Shown here piece after piece: positions 35,278 to 45,122 of a stretch of 64,000 bases of DNA. The stretch's first letter is position 1; every line of letters begins with the position of its first letter. A program made the position numbers and the translations under genes. Below the pieces are notes generated by a model. It did not search any database, was not told the origin of the DNA, and worked only from the letters and a program-made list of their open reading frames with translations. Source of the DNA: Leptolyngbya sp. 'hensonii' (GTDB lineage: Bacteria > Cyanobacteriota > Cyanobacteriia > GCF-001939115). The stretch lies in assembly GCF_001939115.1 (NCBI RefSeq), contig NZ_MQTZ01000049.1:1-64000 (forward strand), in the 5' to 3' direction.

Positions 35278-37170
35278 TTAGCTGACTAATGCGTCGTGGA
35301 TGGTCTTGTTGTAAATAATCCGGCCTGGGGTAGTCCGCACATACTGAGAGATGAGATTTCCTTCGTCATCTTGCCGAGTCCGCCGCAGGGGATTACCCGT
35401 CTTAGCCCCGCTATACAGCTTGACAATGAAACCATTCTCAGCAGATTGGACTTCTGGCTCCTTCTCCGGCTCATCTCCTTCAACCTGGCCATCAAAACGA
35501 ACCCAGATATAAGCATGGAGATCCACTTCTTTCTGCTCGTAGGCAATGATGGCATCCTCTAAACTGTAGAAATAGCGACCAGCCCCCTTCTGCTGATGAG
35601 GATTTTCAGCGGTCAGGTAATAACAGCCCAACACCATATCCTGGCTAGGGGTAATGATGGGACGCCCTGTGGCTGGAGAAAGGATATTGTTGGAGGCCAA
35701 CATCAATAGCCGAGCTTCGACCTGAGATTCTAGGGAGAGGGGCACATGAACCGCCATCTGGTCTCCATCAAAGTCTGCGTTGAAGGCAGGGCAAACCAGA
35801 GGATGAAGTTGAATCGCCCGACCATCCACCAGAATGGGCTCAAAAGCCTGAATGCCCAGACGGTGCAGGGTAGGTGCCCGGTTCAGCATGACCGGGTGAC
35901 CATCAATCACTTCCTCCAGCACATCCCAGACACTGGAATCTCCCCGCTGAATCAGTTTTTTGGCAGCTTTGATATTGTTGACCAATCCCTGCCGAATTAG
36001 ACGATGAATCACAAAAGGCTGGAATAGTTCGATCGCCATTTCTCGCGGCAGCCCACATTGATGAATCTTCAATTTAGGACCGACCACAATCACGGAACGA
36101 CCGGAGTAATCCACCCGCTTACCCAGCAGGTTTTGCCGGAACCGTCCCTGTTTCCCTTCAATAATGTCAGAGAGGGACTTTAAAGGACGATTATTAGCAC
36201 CCACCACCGTGCGCCCGCGCCTACCATTGTCGATCAGGGCATCCACGGCCTCCTGCAACATCCGCTTTTCGTTGCGGACGATAATCTCCGGAGCCAGAAT
36301 TTCCTGCAATCGAGCCAATCGATTGTTACGGTTAATCACTCTGCGATAGAGATCGTTCAGGTCAGAGGTAGCAAAGCGACCTCCATCCAGTTGCACCATG
36401 GGACGCAAGTCTGGCGGAATCACTGGAATGTAGGAGAGCACCATCCACTCCGGTTTTGAACCTGTGGCAATAAAGTTATCAATCACCCGCAGGCGCTTAA
36501 TCAGCTTGGCCCGCTTCTGGCCTTTGGAACGACCGATCTCTTCCCGCAACTGTTCAGCTTCTGACTCCAGGTTAATATCCTGCAGGAGCCGTTGCAGAGC
36601 TTCAGCCCCAATTCCGACTTCCACACCAGTTAATTGTGAATCTTCACTGTAAATCTGATCTTCAATCTCAATCCACTGGTCTTCTGTCAGCAGTTGTTTG
36701 TAAGAGAGATTCTCAGCATTGCCAGAACTGAGAACCACATAAGCATTGAAATAGACAATCTGCTCCACATCTCGCAGCGGCATATCGAGCAGAATGGCCA
36801 TGTAACTGGGAATTCCTTTCAGATACCAGACATGCGCCACCGGAGCAGCCAGCTTGATATAGCCCATGCGATGGCGACGGACGCGCGATTCCGTCACCTC
36901 AACCCCACAGCGCTCGCAGACAATGCCCCGATGGCGGACCCGCTTGTACTTACCACAGTGACATTCCCAGTCCTTAGCCGGACCAAAGATTCGCTCACAA
37001 AAGAGGCCATCCATCTCCGGCTTCAACGTCCGATAGTTGATTGTCTCCGGCTTGGTAACCTCACCAACGACCTGGCTATTAGGTAGCGTCCGTTCTCCCC
37101 ACTGACGGATGCGATCGGGAGATGCCAGACCAATCTTGACGTAGTCAAACCGCTGTTCTAGCTTCGGCAT
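35278..37170 (-). CDS. rpoC1: RNA polymerase subunit gamma (N-terminal beta')
   Basis: N-terminal part of beta', 630 residues. The zinc-binding cysteines lie in [22 protein letters not shown], and the catalytic Mg-binding motif is NADFDGDQM. The clamp and rudder regions ([17 protein letters not shown]) are complete. It sits between rpoB and rpoC2, the order normal for cyanobacteria, with 94 nt to rpoB. Confidence 0.97.
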   Translation of the reverse strand: MPKLEQRFDYVKIGLASPDRIRQWGERTLPNSQVVGEVTKPETINYRTLKPEMDGLFCERIFGPAKDWECHCGKYKRVRHRGIVCERCGVEVTESRVRRHRMGYIKLAAPVAHVWYLKGIPSYMAILLDMPLRDVEQIVYFNAYVVLSSGNAENLSYKQLLTEDQWIEIEDQIYSEDSQLTGVEVGIGAEALQRLLQDINLESEAEQLREEIGRSKGQKRAKLIKRLRVIDNFIATGSKPEWMVLSYIPVIPPDLRPMVQLDGGRFATSDLNDLYRRVINRNNRLARLQEILAPEIIVRNEKRMLQEAVDALIDNGRRGRTVVGANNRPLKSLSDIIEGKQGRFRQNLLGKRVDYSGRSVIVVGPKLKIHQCGLPREMAIELFQPFVIHRLIRQGLVNNIKAAKKLIQRGDSSVWDVLEEVIDGHPVMLNRAPTLHRLGIQAFEPILVDGRAIQLHPLVCPAFNADFDGDQMAVHVPLSLESQVEARLLMLASNNILSPATGRPIITPSQDMVLGCYYLTAENPHQQKGAGRYFYSLEDAIIAYEQKEVDLHAYIWVRFDGQVEGDEPEKEPEVQSAENGFIVKLYSGAKTGNPLRRTRQDDEGNLISQYVRTTPGRIIYNKTIHDALVS

Positions 37171-37264
37171 CGTGCAATATTCCTCTAATTAACGGGTGAG
37201 AATAAATTCTTCAGTTGCAGGGGCTAGCAGAACAGCGTCTTGTCTGCAGCCCCTCAGCTTTGCC

Positions 37265-40200
37265 TTAGTCTTCGTCTTCGATGAACTCTTCGCGGGAGAT
37301 CGACTCATACGTGGGTCGCGAGGGAGCCCGACGACTACCGACATCCGCCATCAAATCCACTTCAACGTCGCGGCTCGTTCCGTCTTCTTTCGTTTCCACC
37401 TTATGCACAGCCACATCCAGACAGAGGGATTGCAGTTCCCGCATTAACACTTTGAAGGATTCCGGCGTTCCCGGTCGAGGAATGGCCTTGCCCTTCACAA
37501 TGGCATTCAACGCTTCATTCCGTCCCTGCATGTCATCCGACTTGACCGTCAACAACTCTTGCAACGTATAGGCCGCACCGAAGGCTTCCAGAGCCCATAC
37601 CTCCATCTCTCCAAAGCGCTGACCTCCCTGTTGAGCCTTACCTCCCAGAGGCTGCTGCGTCACCAGTGAGTAGGGGCCTGTAGAACGGGCGTGAATCTTG
37701 TCGTCCACCAGGTGAACCAGCTTTAACATATAGGCTTTACCCACGGTCACCGGACGATCGAAGGGCTCACCCGTACGCCCGTCATAGACTTGAATTTTGC
37801 CCGGATTCTCCGGGTTATATAACCAGTGACCTCTTTCCCCACCACTGGCCGCAACGTTCTGATCACGAGATTGCTGCAACTTACCATGCACGGTCTCGCG
37901 GGATTTTTCTGAACCATGCATCTCATCAAAGGGCACCACCTTAAACCGCAGGTCCAGATTTTCCCCCGCCCAGGCCAACAAGCACTCAAAGACCTGGCCC
38001 ACATTCATCCGACTCGGCACCCCCAGAGGATTGAGGACAATATCCACAGACGTTCCATCCGGCAGGTAAGGCATATCTTCTACAGGCAGAATCCGAGAAA
38101 TAATCCCTTTGTTGCCATGACGACCGGCCATCTTGTCCCCTACCTGAATCTTGCGCTTTTGAGCCACATAAACCCGGACCACCATGTTGGCACCGGGCGG
38201 CAGTTCATCTCCCTGTTCGCGGGTGAAGACTCGCACATCCACAACCCGGCCCTTCTCACCATTCGGAACTCTGAGGGAGTTATCTCGTACATCTCTGGCC
38301 TTCTCACCAAAAATGGCCCGCAACAGCTTCTCTTCCGGTGGCTGATCCGACTCACCTTTGGGGGTTACCTTACCCACCAGGATATCCCCAGCTTCCACCC
38401 AGGCTCCAATACGAATGATTCCGTTTTCATCCAGTTGCCGCAGAGCATCCTCACCCACGTTGGGAATTTCACGGGTAATTTCCTCCGGCCCCAGTTTGGT
38501 TTGTCTGGCTTCAATCTCATACTTCTCAACGTGAATGGAGGTATAGATGTCATCTGCCACCAACCGCTCACTGATCAGGATGGCATCCTCATAGTTATAG
38601 CCTTCCCAGGGCATATAGGCTGCCAGGATATTCTGGCCCAGAGCCAGCTCACCTCCCTCTGTTGCCGATCCATCAGCCAGCACCTGACCAGCAACCACCT
38701 TATCCCCGACGAAGACGATCGGCCGTTGATTGAGGCAAGTGTCCTGGTTCGATCGCTGATACTTTTGCAAGGGATACTCAATTTCCCGACCATTCGGATC
38801 CCGGACCCGCAGCTTATCTGCAGCAACATAGGTGACTTCCCCATCCGTGCGGCTGACAATCACCATCCCAGAGTCACGGGCGGCCTGCGCCTCCAAGCCA
38901 GTTCCTACGAGCGGGCGCTCTGGCCGCAACAGGGGCACTGCCTGCCGTTGCATGTTGGAACCCATGAGGGCTCGGTTCGCGTCATCATGCTCCAGAAATG
39001 GAATCAGAGATGCGGCCACCGAAATGATTTGAACGGGGGAAACGGCCACATAGTCCACCTGATCTGGGGTGGTGGTGGTGAAATCCTGCCGATAGCGCAC
39101 CGGCACAGACTCACCCAAAATGTATCCATTCTCATCCGTGGATACATCTCCCGGCGCAACCCGCAAATCATCTTCTTCATCCGCCGTCATATAAGAGGGT
39201 GGGCGATCCTTCAGGACGCGGCCATTCTCTACCGGGTAAAAGGGTGTTTCAATGAACCCATAGGCATTGACCCGGGCATGGGTGGCCAGAGAACCAATCA
39301 GGCCTGCGTTGGGGCCTTCCGGTGTTTCGATCGGGCAGATGCGCCCGTAGTGACTAGGGTGAATATCTCGAACCGCAAAACCTGCCCGTTCCCGAGTTAA
39401 ACCACCGGGACCCAGAGCACTGAGCCGTCGTTTGTGGGTCAATTCAGCCAGAGGGTTAGTCTGATCCATGAACTGAGACAACTGACTGGACCCAAAGAAT
39501 TCTTTGATGGCCGCAACCAGAGGCTTGGGGTTAACCAGGGAAGCAGGTGTGAGAGAATCTGCATCAGAAACGGTCATCCGTTCCCGGATAATCCGCTCCA
39601 AGCGGTTAAAGCCAACTCTGACCTGGTTTTGTAGCAGCTCTCCGACAGAACGAACCCGACGATTACCCAGGTGGTCGATATCATCCACCGTCCCCAGGTC
39701 ATACTCCAGGTTGATCAGGTAATCGATCGCAGCCAGAATATCTTGAGCCGTCAGCACCCTGACTGTATCGGCCACATTCAGGCGCAGTTTCTTGTTCAAC
39801 TTGTACCGGCCCACCCGACCCAAATCGTAGCGCTTGGGATCAAAGAACCGGGATTCCAGTAATTGTTGCCCCCCAGAAATGGTGGGTGGTTCACCAGGCC
39901 GCAGTTTTCGGTACAGTTCCATGAGCGCTTCTTCTTCGCTGAACTGACCTTCTTTGTCGATCGTTTTCTGGAAATAATCCGGGTGGCGCAGCGCGTCAAA
40001 AATCTCACCATCCGTCAACCCTAAAGCTTTCAGGAGAACTTGAGCAGACAATTTGCGAGTTTTATCAATCCGGACCCAAACCAGGTCATTCTTATCTGTT
40101 TCAAACTTTAACCAGGCTCCCCGGTTGGGAATCAGACTGGCATTGTAGGTGCGACGACCGTTCTTGTCCGTCTCAGATTTGTAATAAACACCGGGACTGC

Positions 40201-40600
40201 GGACAATCTGGTTGACAATAACCCGTTCTGCTCCGTTAATAATGAACGTGCCCCGATCGGTCATCAGCGGGAGATCCCCAATAAAGACTTCCTGCTCTTT
40301 GATTTCTCCAGTTTCCTTATTGATTAACCGAGTTGGAACATACATCTGCACTGCATAGGTTCCATCTCGCCGCTTCGACTCATCCACATCATATTTGGGT
40401 CGTTTCAGCTTATAGTCTTTACCCAGAAAATGCAGCTCCAGCTTACCTGTGTAATCCGTAATTGGGGAAAAGCTATCCAGTTCTTCAATCAAACCCTCTT
40501 CCAGAAACCAGCGAAAGCTGGCCCGCTGGATTTCAACGAGATCGGGCAGGGTAAAAACGGGCGCATCAGCAGAGGCAGTGGTGTAAGTCAGATTAGTCAT
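37265..40600 (-). CDS. rpoB: RNA polymerase subunit beta
   Basis: The 1111-residue beta subunit forming one jaw of the polymerase and the rifampicin pocket. The region [57 protein letters not shown] is the classical rif cluster. The ATG at 40600 ([11 protein letters not shown]) is chosen. The frame is open to 40681, but the upstream part contains a consensus promoter (-35 TTGACA, -10 TACAAT) that would lie inside the coding region. Long antisense frames within it are shadows. Confidence 0.97.
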   Translation of the reverse strand: MTNLTYTTASADAPVFTLPDLVEIQRASFRWFLEEGLIEELDSFSPITDYTGKLELHFLGKDYKLKRPKYDVDESKRRDGTYAVQMYVPTRLINKETGEIKEQEVFIGDLPLMTDRGTFIINGAERVIVNQIVRSPGVYYKSETDKNGRRTYNASLIPNRGAWLKFETDKNDLVWVRIDKTRKLSAQVLLKALGLTDGEIFDALRHPDYFQKTIDKEGQFSEEEALMELYRKLRPGEPPTISGGQQLLESRFFDPKRYDLGRVGRYKLNKKLRLNVADTVRVLTAQDILAAIDYLINLEYDLGTVDDIDHLGNRRVRSVGELLQNQVRVGFNRLERIIRERMTVSDADSLTPASLVNPKPLVAAIKEFFGSSQLSQFMDQTNPLAELTHKRRLSALGPGGLTRERAGFAVRDIHPSHYGRICPIETPEGPNAGLIGSLATHARVNAYGFIETPFYPVENGRVLKDRPPSYMTADEEDDLRVAPGDVSTDENGYILGESVPVRYRQDFTTTTPDQVDYVAVSPVQIISVAASLIPFLEHDDANRALMGSNMQRQAVPLLRPERPLVGTGLEAQAARDSGMVIVSRTDGEVTYVAADKLRVRDPNGREIEYPLQKYQRSNQDTCLNQRPIVFVGDKVVAGQVLADGSATEGGELALGQNILAAYMPWEGYNYEDAILISERLVADDIYTSIHVEKYEIEARQTKLGPEEITREIPNVGEDALRQLDENGIIRIGAWVEAGDILVGKVTPKGESDQPPEEKLLRAIFGEKARDVRDNSLRVPNGEKGRVVDVRVFTREQGDELPPGANMVVRVYVAQKRKIQVGDKMAGRHGNKGIISRILPVEDMPYLPDGTSVDIVLNPLGVPSRMNVGQVFECLLAWAGENLDLRFKVVPFDEMHGSEKSRETVHGKLQQSRDQNVAASGGERGHWLYNPENPGKIQVYDGRTGEPFDRPVTVGKAYMLKLVHLVDDKIHARSTGPYSLVTQQPLGGKAQQGGQRFGEMEVWALEAFGAAYTLQELLTVKSDDMQGRNEALNAIVKGKAIPRPGTPESFKVLMRELQSLCLDVAVHKVETKEDGTSRDVEVDLMADVGSRRAPSRPTYESISREEFIEDED

Positions 40601-40649
40601 TGCGTCTTCTCGAAGGGGTCGCACTTGGACGGACGGAGCGGGACAGAGT

Positions 40650-40678
40650 ATTGTACTGAATGAAAAAGGGTTTGTCAA
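40650..40678 (-). promoter_or_regulatory. rpoB promoter (sigma-70 type)
   Basis: On the minus strand TTGACA (40678-40673), a 17-nt spacer and TACAAT (40655-40650) form a near-consensus promoter. The expected start is near 40643, about 43 nt before the rpoB ATG at 40600. Confidence 0.75.
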
Positions 40679-40701
40679 CAAATTCCATTCAGCCTGATAC
40701 C

Positions 40702-41634
40702 TTACGAATTCATGTCTGCTGAATTCACGTCATTCTCATCGTATGAAAAGTTATCATGCGGAAATTCCATGATAGAGGTTCGCCCTGAGGCGTTCAAACC
40801 AACCAGAGTCTTCAGGGGAAGGCTCACCAGAGACTCATCCCCCGCAGCCAAGGACAATCCAAACAAATGGCAGGCATTCTGGGTCGTTTGGGCTGCCAGT
40901 TCCTCAACTGAAACGCCGCGCAAACTAGCCAACTGTTCTGCGATATACTTCACATAAGCTGGCTCATTACGACGTTCGCCTCGCTTGGGTACTGGTGTCA
41001 GAAAAGGGCAATCTGTTTCAATTAATAAGCGATTGTTAGGCACAACCCGTGCCGATTCCTGGATTTGGGCTGCATTTTTGAAGGTGACCGTACCACTAAA
41101 ACTGATATGAAACCCCAGATTCAAAAACTGATAAGTCTCCTCTGGCGTTCCACCCCAGCAATGCATGACTCCTTTCAATGCGTCAAGGTCATGGGCAAGA
41201 CAAAATTCCTGCAGAATTTTAACCATAGCAACAGCGGCATCCCGGCAGTGAATAATCACAGGCAGGCTGAGGGCATGGGCAATCAGCAACTGTTTCGTAA
41301 AAGCAATCTCCTGCTGCTCCCGGTTATCTGCCTTGTAAAAGTCCAGACCCGTTTCACCAATGGCAACCACCCGGCGGTCAGAGTTTGCCAGATTGATAAT
41401 CTGTTCCTGAGAGCCAGAGGTCCATTGACCAACATCTAAGGGATGCAACCCCACAGCGAAAAACAGTTCTGGAAATCGATCGACCAAGGCACGGATCACC
41501 TCAAACTCTGATGGCTCGACGCAAGAATGGACCAGACGAACAACGCCTGCTTCACGCCAACGACGAGCTACAGCCTCCAGATCAGGCTGAAATGCATCAA
41601 AATTAATGTGAACATGTGTGTCTATCAACTGCAT
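40702..41634 (-). CDS. tatD: TatD family metal-dependent hydrolase (DNase)
   Basis: A TIM-barrel hydrolase with two metals; family members degrade DNA 3' ends and act in repair. DTHVHINF (5-12), [29 protein letters not shown] and [10 protein letters not shown] carry the metal ligands. The 310 residues include a C-terminal tail of about 45 ([21 protein letters not shown]...) that most TatD proteins of about 260 residues lack. The order rpsT-tatD-rpoB seems to be a cyanobacterial neighbourhood. It stops 102 nt before the rpoB start. Confidence 0.93.
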   Translation of the reverse strand: MQLIDTHVHINFDAFQPDLEAVARRWREAGVVRLVHSCVEPSEFEVIRALVDRFPELFFAVGLHPLDVGQWTSGSQEQIINLANSDRRVVAIGETGLDFYKADNREQQEIAFTKQLLIAHALSLPVIIHCRDAAVAMVKILQEFCLAHDLDALKGVMHCWGGTPEETYQFLNLGFHISFSGTVTFKNAAQIQESARVVPNNRLLIETDCPFLTPVPKRGERRNEPAYVKYIAEQLASLRGVSVEELAAQTTQNACHLFGLSLAAGDESLVSLPLKTLVGLNASGRTSIMEFPHDNFSYDENDVNSADMNS

Positions 41635-41672
41635 GAGTTGCGTCTGCCCGATGCTCTCAGTTCAGCAGGAGA

Positions 41673-41757
41673 TAATTTGGAACAGCCATTAATTTGGAAC
41701 AGCCATTAATTTGGAACAGCCATTAATTTGGAACAGCCATTAATTTGGAACAGCCAT
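41673..41757. repeat. Five perfect tandem copies of a 17-bp unit
   Basis: TAATTTGGAACAGCCAT is repeated five times without change at 41673, 41690, 41707, 41724 and 41741. Degenerate aacagac/aacagcc pieces continue to about 41800. It lies between rpsT and tatD on the transcribed strand. Confidence 0.95.
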
Positions 41758-41803
41758 AACAGACTAAAACAGCCAATAGACTTGAAACAGGGAACAGACT
41801 TTC

Positions 41804-42139
<336 letters not shown>

Positions 42140-42349
42140 TTAACGAATAGGTATCTAGCATAGCAGATATCAACTACAATCATTCATTTTCCCATAAAAT
42201 CCCACTTCCCGTGGAATCCAGGTTAACCTAGAGTCAAAAATCACTTGGGGTCCGGTTGCAAAATCACCTTTAGCCCTCGATACAAAATCGCTAAGATATT
42301 GACAGACCTGTTTCCTACAGGTGACTTCTAGGGAAGGTATTCCTGCTCC

Positions 42350-43663
42350 ATGCTGCGAATTATTACTCAGCCATCTGAAGCACGAACTGAATTGCGGCGG
42401 ATTTGCGATCGCATGCATGACGATCAGATTGTGCACAAAGAGGCAACGGTTAGAGAAGTACTGCAAACGGTCAAACGCCAGGGCGACAAAGCCCTGCTTG
42501 ACTACACATTAGAGTTTGATCGCCAGACCTTGCGAGCTGATGAACTCCGTATCAGTGGGACGGAGCTGGATGCTGCCTATCGCCAGGTTTCTAATGAGCT
42601 GATTAACGCAATTCGGCTGGCTCGAAAGCAAATTGAGGATTTTCATCGCCAACGCATCCCTAAAAGTTGGGTGCAGTTTGGGGATGATGACGTAGTGCTG
42701 GGCAAGCGCTATACCCCTGTCGATCGGGCTGGTATTTATGTTCCTGGTGGGCAGGCTGCCTATCCCAGTACGGTGCTGATGAATGCGATCCCGGCTAAAG
42801 TCGCAGCGGTTCCCCATATTGTTATGGTGACCCCACCGGGTCCAGACAAAACGGTTTCACCCGCAGTCTTGGTTGCGGCTCAAGAAGCTGGCATTCAGGA
42901 GATCTATCGCATTGGGGGGGCTCAAGCAGTCGCAGCGCTGGCTTACGGCACAGAAACCGTCCCCAAGGTAGATGTCATTACCGGACCTGGAAATGTTTAT
43001 GTAACGCTGGCCAAAAAGCTGGTTTACGGCACAGTTGGCATCGATTCACTGGCAGGGCCTTCGGAGGTTTTGATTATTGCTGACGAAACAGCCAATCCTG
43101 TGCATGTTGCGGCTGATATGCTGGCCCAAGCAGAACATGACCAGATGGCTGCTTCTATCCTGTTGACAACTGACTCCGGTTTAGCCTTGAAAGTTCTGGC
43201 AGAAGTTGAACAGCAACTGGTTGATCATCCTCGACGACTACTGACTGAGAAAGCGATCGCCCACTATGGCCTGATTGTTGTTGTCGATTCCTTGAAGACA
43301 GCCGCCGATCTCTCGAATGAATTTGCGCCTGAGCATTTGGAACTGGAAGTGGGCGATCCCTGGGCTTTACTGGAACAGGTCCGGCATGCTGGCGCTATTT
43401 TCATGGGCTCATCCACCCCTGAAGCGGTCGGAGACTATCTGGCAGGACCCAATCATACCCTGCCGACCTCAGGGGCAGCCCGCTATGCATCAGCCCTGGG
43501 AGTAGAGACTTTCTTAAAGTACTCAAGTCTGATTCAATATTCTCCGGTAGCCTTACAAAAAGTTTCTGATGCTGTGCAGCTACTGGCTCAGGCGGAGGGG
43601 CTACCTTCCCACGCCGCCTCAGTTCGCTTACGAACTCAACAGTACCTGGATGGAGAAACTTGA
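42350..43663 (+). CDS. hisD: Histidinol dehydrogenase
   Basis: The last two steps of histidine synthesis, oxidising L-histidinol to L-histidine with NAD. The 437-residue chain contains YVPGGQAAYPSTVLMNAIPA, the NAD-site GGAQAVAALAYGTETVPKVDVITGPGN and the zinc-binding region AEHDQMAASILLTTD, with FAPEHLEL and a catalytic HT in GPNHTLPT. It is a lone his gene, divergent from rpsT; scattered his genes are normal for cyanobacteria. Confidence 0.96.
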   Translation: MLRIITQPSEARTELRRICDRMHDDQIVHKEATVREVLQTVKRQGDKALLDYTLEFDRQTLRADELRISGTELDAAYRQVSNELINAIRLARKQIEDFHRQRIPKSWVQFGDDDVVLGKRYTPVDRAGIYVPGGQAAYPSTVLMNAIPAKVAAVPHIVMVTPPGPDKTVSPAVLVAAQEAGIQEIYRIGGAQAVAALAYGTETVPKVDVITGPGNVYVTLAKKLVYGTVGIDSLAGPSEVLIIADETANPVHVAADMLAQAEHDQMAASILLTTDSGLALKVLAEVEQQLVDHPRRLLTEKAIAHYGLIVVVDSLKTAADLSNEFAPEHLELEVGDPWALLEQVRHAGAIFMGSSTPEAVGDYLAGPNHTLPTSGAARYASALGVETFLKYSSLIQYSPVALQKVSDAVQLLAQAEGLPSHAASVRLRTQQYLDGET

Positions 43664-43768
43664 GTAGAGCGATACAGTGCAGCAAATTCCATTTGAATGA
43701 GGCGAGTGTAGGGGGAGTCCCCCCCTGTACCCCTTTGTACCTCACCTGCTAGGGAATCGCTATAAAAG

Positions 43769-44074
43769 ATGGGTAACATCAAATTCGTCAAAGAAAATCG
43801 TGAGATCATTGCCGCCGACGGAGCAAACCTGAGAATCAAAGCAATTGAAAATAAGATTGACCTCTATACCTTCACAGGGAAAATGATGAACTGTGGGGGG
43901 TACGGCCAATGTGGAACCTGCATTGTTGAGATTGTGGAAGGGATGGAAAACCTTTCCCCCCGAACGGATGTCGAGAACCGGAAGTTAAAGAAAAAACCTG
44001 ACACTTACCGACTTGCCTGTCAAACCCTGGTTAATGGCCCGATTAGTGTTACGACAAAACCCCAGGCCAGTTAA
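43769..44074 (+). CDS. Plant-type [2Fe-2S] ferredoxin
   Basis: A 101-residue ferredoxin. The cluster ligands are in [11 protein letters not shown] (Cys about 43, 48 and 51), and a fourth Cys lies in RLACQTL. The N-terminus [33 protein letters not shown] differs from PetF, so this is a specialised ferredoxin of the basic, cyanobacterial type, not the main photosynthetic one. psbM follows 168 nt downstream. Confidence 0.9.
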   Translation: MGNIKFVKENREIIAADGANLRIKAIENKIDLYTFTGKMMNCGGYGQCGTCIVEIVEGMENLSPRTDVENRKLKKKPDTYRLACQTLVNGPISVTTKPQAS

Positions 44075-44218
44075 CTCCCACCTCAGGGGATTCAGATTCG
44101 CAGGAGTTCTACCCTGACGTGTAACGCAGTGTGATAAAAGTTTAGGTAGGGTTTGGAGTTGCGTCTGTCCTTCGTAACCGCCTGTCTATCTTTTGCAGTT
44201 CGCAGGTACTGACCTTTC

Positions 44219-44224
44219 TATAAT
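44219..44224 (+). promoter_or_regulatory. -10 element TATAAT upstream of psbM
   Basis: A perfect TATAAT lies 18 nt before the psbM ATG. No good -35 at 16-18 nt was found; TTGCAG lies 20 nt upstream. Confidence 0.45.
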
Positions 44225-44242
44225 TTTTAGGGAGCTTAATTC

Positions 44243-44356
44243 ATGGAAGTTAACAATCTCGGTTTTGTTGCCAGCATCCTCTTTGTCCTGGTCCCCGCTG
44301 TTTTTCTGATCATTCTCTATATTCAAACAGCCAGCAGAGAGGGAGACAAGGGTTAA
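44243..44356 (+). CDS. psbM: Photosystem II protein M
   Basis: A 37-residue single-helix protein at the dimer interface of photosystem II. The frame ([20 protein letters not shown], then [17 protein letters not shown]) matches PsbM throughout. GGAG lies 8 nt upstream of the ATG at 44243, and the TAA ends at 44356. A -10 box sits 18 nt upstream. Hairpin arms AAGCTGG (44366-44372) and CCAGCTT (44396-44402) may end the transcript. Confidence 0.95.
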   Translation: MEVNNLGFVASILFVLVPAVFLIILYIQTASREGDKG

Positions 44357-44406
44357 TCTCCTGGAAAGCTGGCTCGCAAGCTATTGGGCATTGCTCCAGC
44401 TTCTGG

Positions 44407-44886
44407 CTATCCTCTTTGATAATCGCGTGGGTAGGTTGCCATTCTTTGATTTGCAGCCTCCTGCGCGTTAATTTTTTGGTTAAGTTCCCGAATCCGACGA
44501 GTCAACAACCGAATGATATTAATCGCGATGCCAGGGGTCTCTTCGATCGCATCATAAAGTTGCTGCTGAGTCAGCACCAGACATTCACAGGGCGCAAGGG
44601 TTGTAACAGAGGCAGAGCGAGGTTCTGCATCAAAGAGAGACATTTCACCAAAGCAGGTTCCCTGTTCCAGTTGAGCCAACTCCTGAGAACCAATATGAAC
44701 CAGAACCTGGCCCGACACGACAATGTAGAGAGACTTACCCTCCTGCCCCTGGGTAAAGATCGTATGTTTGGCTGGGAAAGAAATCTCATCCATGATAGAG
44801 GCCAACCTGACAAGAAAATCATCCCGAAGTTCTTTAAACATCGGAACACCTCGAACAAATAACAGGCGGTCTACACTGGTCAGCAT
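44407..44886 (-). CDS. Stand-alone cyclic-nucleotide-binding domain protein
   Basis: The 159-residue product is a single CRP-like sensor domain with no DNA-binding helix-turn-helix. The phosphate-binding cassette FGEMSLFDAEPRSASV (about 79-94) has the E and R that bind cAMP or cGMP, so ligand binding is plausible. A helical tail (IRLLTRRIRELNQKINAQEAANQ) follows. It lies 236 nt downstream of the transporter-HEAT gene on the same strand. The pairing suggests that a second messenger controls that transporter. Confidence 0.87.
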   Translation of the reverse strand: MLTSVDRLLFVRGVPMFKELRDDFLVRLASIMDEISFPAKHTIFTQGQEGKSLYIVVSGQVLVHIGSQELAQLEQGTCFGEMSLFDAEPRSASVTTLAPCECLVLTQQQLYDAIEETPGIAINIIRLLTRRIRELNQKINAQEAANQRMATYPRDYQRG

Positions 44887-45122
44887 GGAATCTACGACTG
44901 GAATAAATGAGGGATTTGGGTCATGGACCTCATCACCCTCCAGGGAAACAGAGGTTGATCAATGGAGCTGGAGCACAATCCACTCTGTCTAAAATCTATC
45001 CTGCTTCGTACCGCTAACCCTAGGAATGTCAGCAACTTCCTGCAAGATAACCACCAGATCCTTAACTCACTAGCTGCCCCAAACAAACCTTTCCATCTTA
45101 AGACAGCCATCCCATCAAAAAG

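Noticed and set aside
37916-39400. A 494-codon open frame antisense to rpoB
   Set aside because: It lies wholly inside the highly conserved rpoB region on the other strand, has no ribosome site and reads as low-quality protein. It is a codon-bias shadow.
41673-41757. CRISPR array
   Set aside because: The 17-bp units are directly adjacent with no spacers, so it is a simple tandem repeat.
43705-43735. G-run and C-run after hisD that look like a terminator
   Set aside because: Only five or six G-C pairs with a tiny loop and no U-run; pairing outside the runs fails.
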